Of a stretch of DNA of 64,000 nucleotides, positions 30,495-40,540 are shown piece by piece (the first letter of the stretch is position 1; the number at the start of each line of letters is the position of its first letter). Made by a program: the position numbers and the translations under genes. The notes beneath the pieces are model-generated. The model ran no database searches and was not told the DNA's origin. It worked only from the letters and a program-made list of their open reading frames with translations. The stretch is taken from the NCBI GenBank assembly GCA_028753945.1, contig JAPNXP010000014.1:3038001-3102000 (forward strand). The letters are read 5' to 3'. This stretch comes from Hexactinellida sp. DTS-2022. Taxonomy: Eukaryota; Porifera; Hexactinellida.

Positions 30495-31175
30495 CAGTGG
30501 AACTCCAGAAACGGAGTGCAATGGGCGCAAGTCTTTTTAAAGGCACACCGTTTCTGAACAATACCCCGTTTCTGACAACTATTTGACCACTGTCCACAAT
30601 AAGTCTGTAATGGCATTATACTCTATTTTGTAGAATTAGTATCACACTCCCAAAAGCCAGCTCATAGATAATTAGCGTAGAAGCGCAGGGTCGCTCAGGA
30701 TTTAGATGATGGCAAGACTCATCAGGCTTGCATTGAGGTATATGGCGCTTAAAAAGGTTGTGTGTCCCGTATCGCTGGGGAGCTGGACAAATTGCTTAAG
30801 ATGGATCCTGAAAACCTCGAGAAAGATCCCTATCGCAACAAGCTGGGAAAGGTGAAGACCCCAGGATTGGATGAGCTTGTCTTCGGATTCATAAGAGAAC
30901 TGGAAGACAACCACTGTATAATCACAGGACAAATCATCCAGGCTGCAGCTAGAAGGTTGGCGGTGGAGCATCTCCAAATTCCGGAATTCCAGGCCTCTAA
31001 TGGGTGGTTGGAGTCTTTTGTACAAGGAACGCTGTTGTCGTTAAGGCTCTCACTTGAGAAAGAGCATCTACTCCTATGGTTATTGCAGAGGGGTACAAGG
31101 CAGGCCTTCCTGAAATGCTACCACCTTGTGAGCCACAGAATGTGTTTAAGGTTAAATTACGGCAGATTCATGTAA
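30495..31175 (+). pseudogene. pogo/Tigger (CENP-B-like) transposase, N-terminal fragment
   Basis: A pogo-type terminal repeat (CAGTGGAACTCCAGAAACGG) begins at 30495 after a TA. From about 30685 the plus strand reads LDDGKTHQACIEVYG, a stop at 30750, then GCVSRIAGELDKLLK, KVKTPGLDELVFGFIREL and IPEFQASNGWLESFVQ. These are the end of the first helix-turn-helix and the CENP-B-type DNA-binding domain of Tigger elements; FxxSNGWLxxF is diagnostic. After 31021 the frame shifts and the element is cut off before the DDD catalytic domain. Inactive. Confidence 0.8.
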
Positions 31176-31179
31176 AAAA

Positions 31180-33518
31180 ACACATAAATTTCGTTTTGAA
31201 GTAAGATGTTTAATTTTCACATATATAATAGAAGACATTATAGCTATATCGAAACTGAAAACGAAATCGAATTATTTTGAATAAATTCGATTTTATGGGG
31301 CGTGCAGTTTTATGGTAATACAAAAGTCCCATAGGGGGATTTCTTCAGACTCCACCTGATAAATGTGTCGATCTCAAGATCATTATTAGCTAAAGACATA
31401 TTATGTGCGATATATCACATAGATCATCGTTATATGCTGTAGGTGACTGGTTTAGAATTTTGATTTGACCTAAATAAAAAAAGTTGCGACCTTTTGAACT
31501 AAAGAAATCATTAAAAAGGTCATGTTTTTTATGAGATATTTGATAAAATGTTTGAAAAATAATTTCAGAGTCATAATTCAAAAATGTAAACCGACTACCA
31601 ACTCCGTACGCTTATAATCTTTCAATATTGATTCTGATAACAAACATTGATGGCCGCATTGCCAAATTACACTATAATATCGACCACCACTTTTTGAAAT
31701 CGCCCTATGGGAGATTTGTATTAGCCAAATATTGAAACCGACAAAATATAAAAAGTATAATATATTGAGACATTTTCTTTTTTGTTTATTGCTTTGTATC
31801 GTACCTTGATCTATTTCTAACAATTACAGATTAATACAAGAGATTTCATTCCCGTGGGGTAATTTAACCTTAAGGGGAACCTTTTGTGATCAAAGAAGCA
31901 AAATTTGGTAAATGAAATTATTTTATTATTTGTTAAATATAGTTCGAAAATATAACAAGATTACAAATCTTCAAAAGAAATTAGAAAAAACACCTTTAAG
32001 GTCACTTTTTGGGAGGAAATATATAAAGAACTAAAAAAAAAAAAAGATTCCCGTGCAAATGTTCATTGTTTTTGATTCTATGAATTTATCGAAAAACAAA
32101 CAAAAAAGTAAATAAAATTTATCCACTTTTTCAAGAATTTTCATTAATAACGGTGCAAGAAATCTAAAAATTTTTGAAAAGGCGATACATTGTAAAAGGT
32201 GTATAAGAACATCACTAACGTCTGGCTATGACATAATTTTTTAAAATTAAGTATTATTGAGCATTAATTTTTTTAATATCAAAAATATATACTATATTTT
32301 TAACGGTATTCACGCAAGTAATATTTACATTCCTATGGCTATCTTCTATTGAGTATATATTTAGCACTCCTACTCCTGTGGTCTGGCATTTATATTGGAA
32401 TTTAGAAATATTGTAATTTCATTGTGAAAGTAAATTCTTTGTGATTATATTGATTATTTTAAAAATAGAATTATTTCGTCTATCTTATATAACAGTGTTG
32501 AGAAATATTTTCTAACTAGCTAAAACTTGTTCTAGAATGTTCAAATTCACTACAGTGCTTCTACTATATCTATTTTAAAAGTGCAACGTCGCAGAATTGT
32601 GATATTTTGCTACTGAGTGCCAATTTATATTATTGAAGGGACCGTTGACCGAAAAGGTTAATATTTTCCTCAATTTTCCACAATCAAAACACATTTGTCA
32701 CATTATCTCACAAAATTGAGCAAAATTAGGTTAAATGGTCTTCCGAATTTTAAGGTAGGTATCATTTATTGTGTAAATTTTTTTTTGAGTCTTAATCTCT
32801 TATATCCTTCAAAAAATCCTTGGGCATAGACCCCGGCATCTGGTCACCCAAATATTCCTAGAAAATGGGTACTGAGCGGGTGCAATCATGTGGAATCTAT
32901 TATTATACCATATTAAACTTTACCTACTAACATGAAATGGAAAGTTGATATGTCTAGGAAGTTAGAGCTAAGCTATCGCATATTAATTTATTTCAAGTTT
33001 TATGGTCACATCACAGAAATGACACTACCATATATGGGCATGTGAAATTATAGGATTGTGACCATTTGGATAATGGTCTCATTTGTTCTTCCAATGAGTT
33101 TGTAATGGGATATTGATGTGATTAGATGGTTAGTACTAAGTTCTAGAGTTTATACTTTAGGAGAGAAGAAATTTGCTGTGTCATCAAAAATGGGCACATT
33201 ACATGCCCATATAGGGAACATTTTGAATCTGTGCGTGTTAGGGTCACGAAAAGTATTATTGACGGATAGGAAGTCGGGTATTGCGAGTATTTTGAGATGT
33301 ATCTTTTGTTTCTAGCACCTCGGGTGTCTGACAAAGAAAATTGTGAAGAAAACGTACCCTCGAATGTGATTATAGGCCATAAAAGTATTAATTTTCAGTA
33401 TTTCATTATTTTTTTTGATCAATTGTTAATTATTTAAGTCAGTTATTGCTTGGATAGAGTAATGATACCACCAAGCATACCATTGTTGAGGTATAGAGTA
33501 CTTAAAATCGATCTAAGG
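31180..33518. other. No gene seen; scattered repeats
   Basis: AT-rich. 31755-31885 repeats the sequence at 27285-27405 (shared words GAGACATTTTCTTTTT, TTTATTGCTTTGTATCGTA, GTGGGGTAATTTAACCTTAA). 33230-33390 is an inverted copy of 19180-19400. No coding evidence elsewhere. Confidence 0.5.
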
Positions 33519-33827
33519 CAGTGGTTTTCAACCGGGGTTCCGCGGCTAAACCTCAAGGGTTCCGCGGGATTATTGGCAAATCGATGTAAATACACCAGAG
33601 ACTCATAATAGTCAATCGGAAATACAATCTTTAGCACCAATAATCGTATGTAACTTGTATGTCATAATAGTGGTTATTGTAAGACATCCAAGTTGCTGAA
33701 TTATATTGATTGATGTTCTCAATTACTACGTATATGTATTCCCAATCATGTTCTATGTTTTTAAGGTGTCAAATGTAAACTTTGGTGGGAATCTTAGATG
33801 ACTTATAATAATAATTATTATATAGTA

Positions 33828-33846
33828 TGTATATATATATATATAT
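33828..33846. repeat. (TA)n microsatellite
   Basis: Short TATATATATA run in the 5' untranslated part of the intact hAT element. Confidence 0.8.
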
Positions 33847-33914
33847 ACGTACATAGACCTCAGTGTCCTAATTTAAACAAATCTTCAATTCAACTCATAT
33901 CTTACAAGTAAATC

Positions 33915-35789
33915 GTGATTTCATTTTTAATACATATGAATAGGTTTCTAAAAAAACCCCGATTAGATACTTCTTTTGAAGAAGATATAAATAGCAGCCT
34001 AAATGAAAGTGAAACAGTACTACCATGTAAACGAGACAAAATACGTCATTACAATGTAAGTTACCTAGCTATGGGTTTTAGCTGGACTGGAGACGTTAAT
34101 TGTCCTCTCCCTGAATGCATTGTTTGTGGGGAGAAGCTATCGAACACTGCTATGGCCCCAGCTAAATTAAAGCGGCATTTTTCTACTAAACATGGCGACC
34201 TAGCAAACAAAAATGTGGACTATTTTAAGAGGCTAAAGGAGCAAAAAACGATACAGGCTGTAAATTTCCAAACTAATTTTAAAGAAAGTGATAAAGCTCA
34301 AGAGGCTAGTTATTTAGTCGCTGAACTCGTTGCTAAAGAAATGAAGGCTCACACTATTGCCGAATCTCTAATCTTACCTGCTTGTCAAGCAATGGTAAAG
34401 ACAATGTTTGGAGATGAAGCAGAGAAAGAAATTAAGAAAATTCCACTTTCTGATAACACCATCAGTAGGAGGATATGTGACATGTCAGAGGATATTGAAG
34501 CAAACGTAATAGAGAAATTGAAGGGTTCCCAGTTTGCACTTCAAGTAGATGAATCTACAGATATTAGTGGGAAGGCACAGCTTCTGAGTTTCATTCGTCT
34601 TATAGATGATGGTGTGATAATTGAACAATTTTTTTGTTGTAAAGAGCTGCCTGAAACAACAAAAGGACAAGATGTTTTTGAAACTTTGACCTCTTATTTG
34701 GGATCTTGGAATTTGTCATGGGAAATGTGTGTAGGGATTTGTACTGATGGTGCGCCCTCGATGATTGGATCTTTAAAAGGGTTTGTGTCACTTGTGAAAC
34801 AAAAGAATCCAAGTGTCATCACCACCCATTGTTTCTTACATCGTGAGGCCCTGATTGGTAAAACGATTGGAGTTGATTTGAAAATGGTATTAGATCAAGC
34901 TGTAAAAATGGTCAACTACGTGAGACAAAGACCACTCAAATCACGTCTTTTTGCTAAACTTTGCAAATCCATGGATTCAGCACATATAAAGCTCATACAA
35001 CATACAGAAGTTCGATGGCTCTCGAGAGGCAATGTCCTATCCCGTGTTTATGAACTTAAAGAAGAATTGCTCATTTTCTTTATTCAAGATGATCGAATGG
35101 AGTATTCCAGCTTACTCAGTAATGAATCATGGTGTTCAAAGTTAGCATACTTAGCTGACATTTTTCAGCACTTAAATAAATTCAATACTAACATGCAGGG
35201 AAGAGCAGCAAATGTCCTCAGTTCAACCGATAAACTTCATTCGCTCAAGCAAAAACTTGGAATATGGAAAAGCCACGCATTCAATGGGAATTTAGAGATG
35301 TTTCCTCTTGTCGCCCAGACAAAATGTCAAGAAATTATACCTCTCATTTTGGATCATCTGACTTCCTTACAGGGGAGAATCGATCATTATTTTCCTACAT
35401 TATCAATTGAGGATTATGATTGGGTCAGGAACCCATTCTTAGAGATACTATCCAGGGAAGGAATATTTACCCTTAGAGAAGAAGAAGAGCTAACGGATAT
35501 TCGTCATGATAGGACTCTGAAGTTAAAACACCGTGATTCTAGTCTGGACTCATTTTGGATTAGTATTGAAAATGAATATCCTGGCATCGCAATTAAGGCT
35601 ATAAATATTTTGTTGCTATTTTCAACAACATATATCTGCGAACTAGGGTTTTCTTCTCTTACAAACATAAAGAGTGTCAAAAGGGAACGCCTCTTGTCTG
35701 TTGAAGAAGAAATGCGAGTGTGCTTATCCACTATCAGACCACGAATAAAAGAAATATGCAAAAGTAAACAATCACAGATATCACATTAA
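33915..35789 (+). CDS. hAT transposase, BED finger, FAM200/ZBED5-like, intact
   Basis: 624 residues; cuts and rejoins DNA at the hAT ends in the nucleus. A BED zinc finger lies at residues 56-97 with ligands C68, C71, H88 and H93 (CIVCGEKLSN, LKRHFSTKH). The RNase H-like core has D212 (LQVDESTDISG), D278 (CTDGAPSMIG) and W368 (VRWLSRGN), with E576 in YICELGFSSL. Between them is the long helical insertion typical of hAT. The C-terminal dimerisation part is present (SVKRERLLSVEEEMR). Length is normal for the family (about 550-650). The first ATG is at 33915, but the second, at 33936 (MNRFLKKPRL), fits the family start better. No introns, stops or shifts. The promoter is presumably in the ~400-bp 5' region but no motif stands out. 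Confidence 0.95.
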   Translation: MISFLIHMNRFLKKPRLDTSFEEDINSSLNESETVLPCKRDKIRHYNVSYLAMGFSWTGDVNCPLPECIVCGEKLSNTAMAPAKLKRHFSTKHGDLANKNVDYFKRLKEQKTIQAVNFQTNFKESDKAQEASYLVAELVAKEMKAHTIAESLILPACQAMVKTMFGDEAEKEIKKIPLSDNTISRRICDMSEDIEANVIEKLKGSQFALQVDESTDISGKAQLLSFIRLIDDGVIIEQFFCCKELPETTKGQDVFETLTSYLGSWNLSWEMCVGICTDGAPSMIGSLKGFVSLVKQKNPSVITTHCFLHREALIGKTIGVDLKMVLDQAVKMVNYVRQRPLKSRLFAKLCKSMDSAHIKLIQHTEVRWLSRGNVLSRVYELKEELLIFFIQDDRMEYSSLLSNESWCSKLAYLADIFQHLNKFNTNMQGRAANVLSSTDKLHSLKQKLGIWKSHAFNGNLEMFPLVAQTKCQEIIPLILDHLTSLQGRIDHYFPTLSIEDYDWVRNPFLEILSREGIFTLREEEELTDIRHDRTLKLKHRDSSLDSFWISIENEYPGIAIKAINILLLFSTTYICELGFSSLTNIKSVKRERLLSVEEEMRVCLSTIRPRIKEICKSKQSQISH

Positions 35790-35949
35790 AACTGTACCTC
35801 ACAATACTAGTTAATTAATAAATGTATGTGTAATTATTTTTGTTATAAATATATTCGTAAAGGGATTAGAAGTGTAGGGTTCCGCGCGCTGCCACAAACA
35901 ATTTAGGGGTTCCGTAGTACAAAAAAGGTTGAAAACCACTGATCTAAGG

Positions 35950-36485
35950 GGTAAAACCAGTGAATCGCAGTACAAAATTGTTCATAACCATGAAAATACG
36001 CATGTAAAAGACTCAAAACCATGTACAAACGTTAGATATGGTCGTTTTGTCTTGCTAGGCCCAAAATGAAAAATCTGGGTATGTTATGTTTTTAGGGTTA
36101 TTTCCGATATATTTCCATGCGTGGACACCCTTATTTAAACACAAAATTACAAAAAATACAATTTATAAAATTTTAAGTCCAAAAGTAAAATTCGTTCATG
36201 GCCAGACGTCGCTAAATAGAGCAGGGGACAATTCATAATTGAGGTTAGTAGTATTCGAAATTTTAATTCGAGATAGTAAATTGTCGATAATTGGCTAGTA
36301 TGGATTCCTGTTGTATAGAAATTTAATGCTAATTAATATCAGCAAAAAATTATGGTCCCAGCTTATCCATTGTTTTACTGTAGAACACCTATACATAGTG
36401 AATGATAACATCGTCTCGAAAATTTCGATTTTATAAATACTTTTTTGTATTTTGTATTTTTGAAATTTCGCTAATGTTTAATTCC
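35950..36485. other. No gene seen
   Basis: AT-rich. 36210-36310 resembles one arm of the palindrome at 38046-38355 (words AATTGAGGTTA, GGCTAGTATGGAT), so it is probably a solo half of that MITE. Confidence 0.45.
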
Positions 36486-36493
36486 TATACCCT

Positions 36494-36830
36494 AGTGGGT
36501 TTGCGCCAACATTCCCTCAAAAGTGTATTTACTTGATATCAGGTTGAATCTTTTTCTATCGTATAGTTCATGAATAGATCTGTGATTTGTCGGGTTGTAT
36601 AAGCTCTATCTAATTTAGAAGTATTATTTTTTATGTTTAAGAAAAATTTCGGAAAAACCCCCTCTTTTCTTGGATTTTCATGCCAATTAGGTCATAAAAT
36701 GTGAAGAAAGCATCGAAAAGCTTATACAACCCGAAAAATCACAAATTTACTCATAAACTATACGAGAGAAAAGGATTTAACTTGATATCTAGTATTTAAA
36801 CTTCTGCGCGAATGTTGGCGCAAACTCACT
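36494..36830. mobile_element. 337-bp palindromic MITE with AGTGGGTTTGCGCCAACATT ends
   Basis: The two arms (about 36494-36620 and 36715-36830) are imperfect inverted copies over about 120 bp. They share TTGCGCCAACATTC, TTGATATC, TATAGTT and GGGTTGTATAAGC. The central loop is about 90 bp. No coding. Target duplication not clear. Confidence 0.75.
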
Positions 36831-36879
36831 TTGTCCGTTTTAGTGATTTTTTGAAAATTTCGTCATAATAGAGTTAAGA

Positions 36880-37215
36880 TTATGTGTATTTCTCCAATAT
36901 AGACCCACACTTCAACAGGCGCTATCGGCCAGGGGGAGGGAGACTGTAACTTAGTTATTGTTTGTCGTAGTGCACTTGGTTTGACTAAATTATGTTTATT
37001 TCTCCAATATAGACCCACACTTCAAAAGGCGCTATCGGCCAAGCGTGAGAAAGACTGTCCACTTAGTAGATTATTTGACGGGAGCACTTTGTTTTGACTC
37101 AACCTATGTATATTTCAGTTATATTAACCCATACTTCAACAGGCCCTAACGGCCAAGGGGAGAGTGAAACTCCCTCCCTACGTATTTGTTTGTCTGAGTC
37201 CACTTTGGTGAGTTA
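36880..37215. repeat. ~115-bp tandem repeat, array 2
   Basis: Three units of the same repeat as 29695-30175, with TATTTCTCCAATATAGACCC, GCGCTATCGGCCA, GACTGTCCACTTAGTA and CACTTTG in the same order. Confidence 0.82.
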
Positions 37216-37334
37216 AGATCACAGAGGAGGTGGAGGAGGTTTTATATAATACAATGCATTTAGTAATTGCTTTTATCAATTTATGGGATCAGTTAGTGGG
37301 TACCAAAATTCTGTAAATAATTATTTAGTAAACG

Positions 37335-37420
37335 ATCGATAGATAGATAGAGAGATATTGATAGAGAGAGAGAGCGAGAGAGAGATAGTAAGATTAATAG
37401 ATAGATAGTCAAGTCTTTGT
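37335..37420. repeat. GATA/GA microsatellite
   Basis: Mixed GATAGATAGATA and GAGAGAGAGA runs. Confidence 0.85.
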
Positions 37421-37489
37421 CCCTATATACTACTATAAAAAAGACAGTCAGCTGGTCTTTTTTAAAAGATGGGCTTTTGCCTCTGCATA

Positions 37490-37770
37490 AAAAGTGAGTC
37501 GCCTAGGGATACTTGCCGAATATACTCCATATAATACACTTAGACTGCTACTTATGCACAGAGAGCGAGACGACGCCCTCTCCACATCCCCCATGGAGAC
37601 TTCCTGTGCATAAGCAGCAGGCGGAGGAGACAGACAACCCGGGCGACGAGACATTTTCAGTGTCCACCGGATCCATGGAAGGTATAGACATCGAGGTACT
37701 GTCTGTCGCCCCTGTCCTCCCACGGACCGTCGACACCGTCTCGGAGAGGGCTTCCTGGAAATAGACCGAT
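37490..37770. other. GC-richer open stretch, possible exon of unknown gene
   Basis: Much less AT-rich than its surroundings and open on both strands. On the plus strand (37513-37764) the reading is protein-like, with ETTPSPHPPWRLPVHKQQAE and GSMEGIDIEVLSVAPVLP, ending TAG. On the minus strand an acceptor-like TCTATTTCCAG precedes a serine/threonine-rich frame starting EALSETVSTVRGRTG. The Myb exon at 38445-38583 is on the minus strand. I cannot decide the strand. It may be an exon of the only host-type gene here, or captured sequence. Confidence 0.3.
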
Positions 37771-38045
37771 TCAAAAATAATTTACATTTCCTACCTTCAT
37801 GCCTTCTGCCATGTTTTATGTTTAGTAGAGAGACTTTATAATTTAGGGAACACTAAGTGATCAAAGTTGCAAACGGAAGAAAAGGTCAAATGTCCAGATA
37901 TGATATATAATATAATATATAGTACGTAAATATAGCTAGATGACGAATCCGAATTTTTTTTCCTGGTATAGTGTTGTTTTCTATGATTATTATAAACTTA
38001 TTGAAAAAATCACAAAAAAGTTAATAAATTATTTTAGACACTGCG

Positions 38046-38355
38046 CCAAAAGTGAATTCACTATCTAAAATTATTTTTTCGAATAGTAACTTCAATCATA
38101 AAATGTTCTTTACTCGATTTAGCCGGGTTTGTATCTTTTAGATTTTCAACTCTTTTATGTTTTAATGAGCAAATATTTTTTCAATGGGAAAAGTATTAAT
38201 ATTTTCAAATAAAATGTCCAGATAGATATTTATGAAAATTATAATCCCAAGATCAAAATTTCAAAAGATAAAACCCGGCTAATTAGAGTAAGGAACATTT
38301 TATAATTGAGGTTACTATTCGAAAAAATAATTTAGATAGTGAATTCACTTTTTCT
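38046..38355. mobile_element. ~310-bp palindromic MITE
   Basis: Arms at about 38046-38130 and 38271-38355 are inverted copies (AAGTGAATTCACTATCTAAA and complement; AGCCGGGTTT and AAACCCGGCT at the inner edge). The loop is about 140 bp of AT-rich sequence. No coding. Confidence 0.75.
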
Positions 38356-38443
38356 GGCTAGTATGGATCAGTATAGTATAGAAATTTGATTAAGCTATAA
38401 CAGAGGATATATGAATTCTTAAATTTCGATCCTAAAGCTAAAA

Positions 38444-38583
38444 CTATTTCAAACGCTTTAATTTCATACGGCAACTAGGCCACGCACGGCCCATCATGCT
38501 ACATATTTCCGTCTCAGTTTTCCCCGCCTTCCAAAGTTTTCGGAGGAGCTCTGATTCCTCCTGCGTCCAGTGCTTACCCTAGT
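38444..38583 (-). CDS. Terminal exon encoding a Myb/SANT-like domain
   Basis: On the minus strand an acceptor-like TTTTTTTCTACTAG precedes an open exon reading GKHWTQEESELLRKLWKAGK then TETEICSMMGRAWPSCRMKL and KRLK before TAG. The W-x-EE-x2-LL, helix-2 and EIxxxMGR pattern is that of a Myb/SANT-like three-helix DNA-binding domain. The exon ends in a stop, so the domain is at the C-terminus or the gene is very small. Upstream exons (higher coordinates) were not found. It could be a host transcription factor relic or a Harbinger accessory gene. Confidence 0.5.
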
Positions 38584-38589
38584 AGAAAA

Positions 38590-39586
38590 AAATATTTGAT
38601 TAATATAGGAAATCGGATTGCATATATTCGTTCTAAATTGGTTTCATTGTTCATTTGAAAATGACCAGTGTTGAAGCTAAACAAATGATTAAAAAAAACC
38701 CTCATAGACGGGATGGGAGTGTCCTCCTTCTGATTGCACTTCCCCAATGTTTAATTTAACTTCTATTATTAACTGTAGACTGCCTAACTGATAGACGTTG
38801 TAACAGGAGGAAAACAGGTCGATCAAATAATTCAAATTTCAAGAAAATTCGGATTTATACATGGTTTTGTACTCTCTATCGATTTGATTCAAAAAATCAA
38901 AATTTTCAGAAATTGTTATGATGACGTAGCATAAAAGTGAGCTGTAAATCTAAATGTTATAATTTCACCGTAGAAATAACCGAAAGAAGATATTAGACCT
39001 AATAATATCTATTTAGTAAATTTGGTTAGACTAATACAGAGTTGTGATAGATATAACTCAAATATATGTATTTTTTCGTAATCCATGGTTCATCAAAAAC
39101 AAATTTGTCGAGTTTTTTAAAATGATGTAACTTTCGTTTAGTAAATCGGATTTGTTCAATTTTTGAGATCTGATAACTAATAAGATAGTCGTTATTGTTC
39201 AAGTTTAGAAACAAAGGATTACTTACATGTTAGAGGCGTTATATCGATTTAAAGAGAAAGTATGTATCATCACTTTTTGTCGAAATCCTCTGGTAAATTT
39301 TATCAAAAATTCTAGCATGTTGATATATTATTGTGCTTTTGTTGGATTTCAAATTAATAGGTTCTAAATATTAAATACAAAGAACTACAGGGTATGCTAT
39401 TTTCCTGAAAATGACTCAGGCAGTCTACGGTTAAGGATATAAACAACAAATTAATGGCTATTTCAAATTTTTCATATTCGATGTTCGAAAATTCTTTTAG
39501 TGTTCCCCTTAAAGGTCACATAAATTAGCTCTGACCACATTTGTCATTTGGTTCGGAATCAGTTGCGGCGAGATGGGGCGCTAACC
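38590..39586. other. No gene seen
   Basis: AT-rich non-coding DNA up to the hAT MITE. Short open frames have biased composition and no recognisable domain. Confidence 0.5.
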
Positions 39587-40382
39587 CAGCGGTGGGCAAA
39601 CCTTTTAGGCCGCGGGCCAAAATGTATAAATGTCATAGTGTTCCGGGCCTGAGAGTGAACATTCCTATTTAACACATTTTTTATTTTATTTGCAGTAGCA
39701 TTAATGGGAAATAATTATGATACTGAGGAAGTATAAACTAATTTAATGACATATTTAGGACGTATAAAGAACTAGTGGGAGTTGTGCAGTTGATCCTTCG
39801 TTTATATTAGTAATCAAAATTTAGGTTCTCTGACTGAAGTAGCAATACACATAAGCTGAGAAAGGTACTCATCTGTCAATACTGATCTTGACATATTTTT
39901 GATAAACTTTATCATACCTGCCAATCGTACAAGGATCCCTGTACAGTAAAATAATTTTAACCACTTTGGCCATTTTGTACAGGCGTACAGGGATTTATTC
40001 CATTTATATACGGATTTTTAATTACTAATTATGAGTAAATAATGCCTAAAATGTCTGCAGATGTGATAGTACATTCGGCCATGCATTCTGCAATGACTAC
40101 ATTAAGGCATAACGTTGTTTCTATATTTATTAAAGTGTATAGTAATTCCCTGGACGAGCGAGCGCAGCGACCGAGATATTTTTTGGGAGGTGTACAGGGA
40201 TTTCGGCCAATGCACAGGGAAAATTGGAGCCCTGGACAGGGATAAGATTTAAATAGGTTTGCAGGTGTACTTTATGTCGCCTAGACTACCAAAAAATATG
40301 GACTTCTGTTGAGGTCAAGCAGGCTGGTTAATATCGTAAGCGGACCGGATCCGGCCCGCATGCCGTAGTTTTCCCACCCCTG
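39587..40382. mobile_element. 796-bp non-autonomous hAT element
   Basis: Left end CAGCGGTGGGCAAACC; right end complement CAGGGGTGGGAAAACT; both followed by GGCCGCGGGCC-type words. A perfect 8-bp duplication, CGCTAACC, lies at 39579-39586 and 40383-40390. The interior contains repeated GTACAGGGATTT phrases and no transposase. The CAGNGGTGGGCAAAC end is characteristic of one branch of hAT. Confidence 0.93.
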
Positions 40383-40419
40383 CGCTAACCCTATCACATC
40401 CTTTGTTAATTCACACCTC

Positions 40420-40423
<4 letters not shown>

Positions 40424-40450
<27 letters not shown>
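40424..40450. repeat. (AAT)n microsatellite
   Basis: Eight or so ATA/AAT units. Confidence 0.9.
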
Positions 40451-40540
40451 TTGTGCGAGTAAACAAGTACAATAATAGAAAGTACTGCCTGAGGAGGCTT
40501 AAGCACATCAAGACTAAATAACATAATACAAAAAGAAATA

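Larger units (their letters stand above)
33519..35941 (+). mobile_element. Complete autonomous hAT transposon
   Basis: 2,423 bp bounded by CAGTGGTTTTCAACC and its exact complement. A perfect 8-bp duplication, ATCTAAGG, lies at 33511-33518 and 35942-35949. Subterminal GGGGTTCCGCGG and GGGTTCCGCG words occur near both ends. It encodes one uninterrupted transposase (33915-35789). This is the classic structure of ZBED5/FAM200-type hAT elements. Ends, duplication and gene are all intact. Confidence 0.95.

Noticed and set aside
34485-34812. Minus-strand frames inside the intact hAT transposase
   Set aside because: Antisense shadows of a strongly supported coding region.
37448-37774. Longest minus-strand frame in the GC-richer stretch, as a gene
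   Set aside because: Arginine-, serine- and proline-heavy and open on the opposite strand too. Neither frame can be preferred, so only an unassigned stretch is reported.
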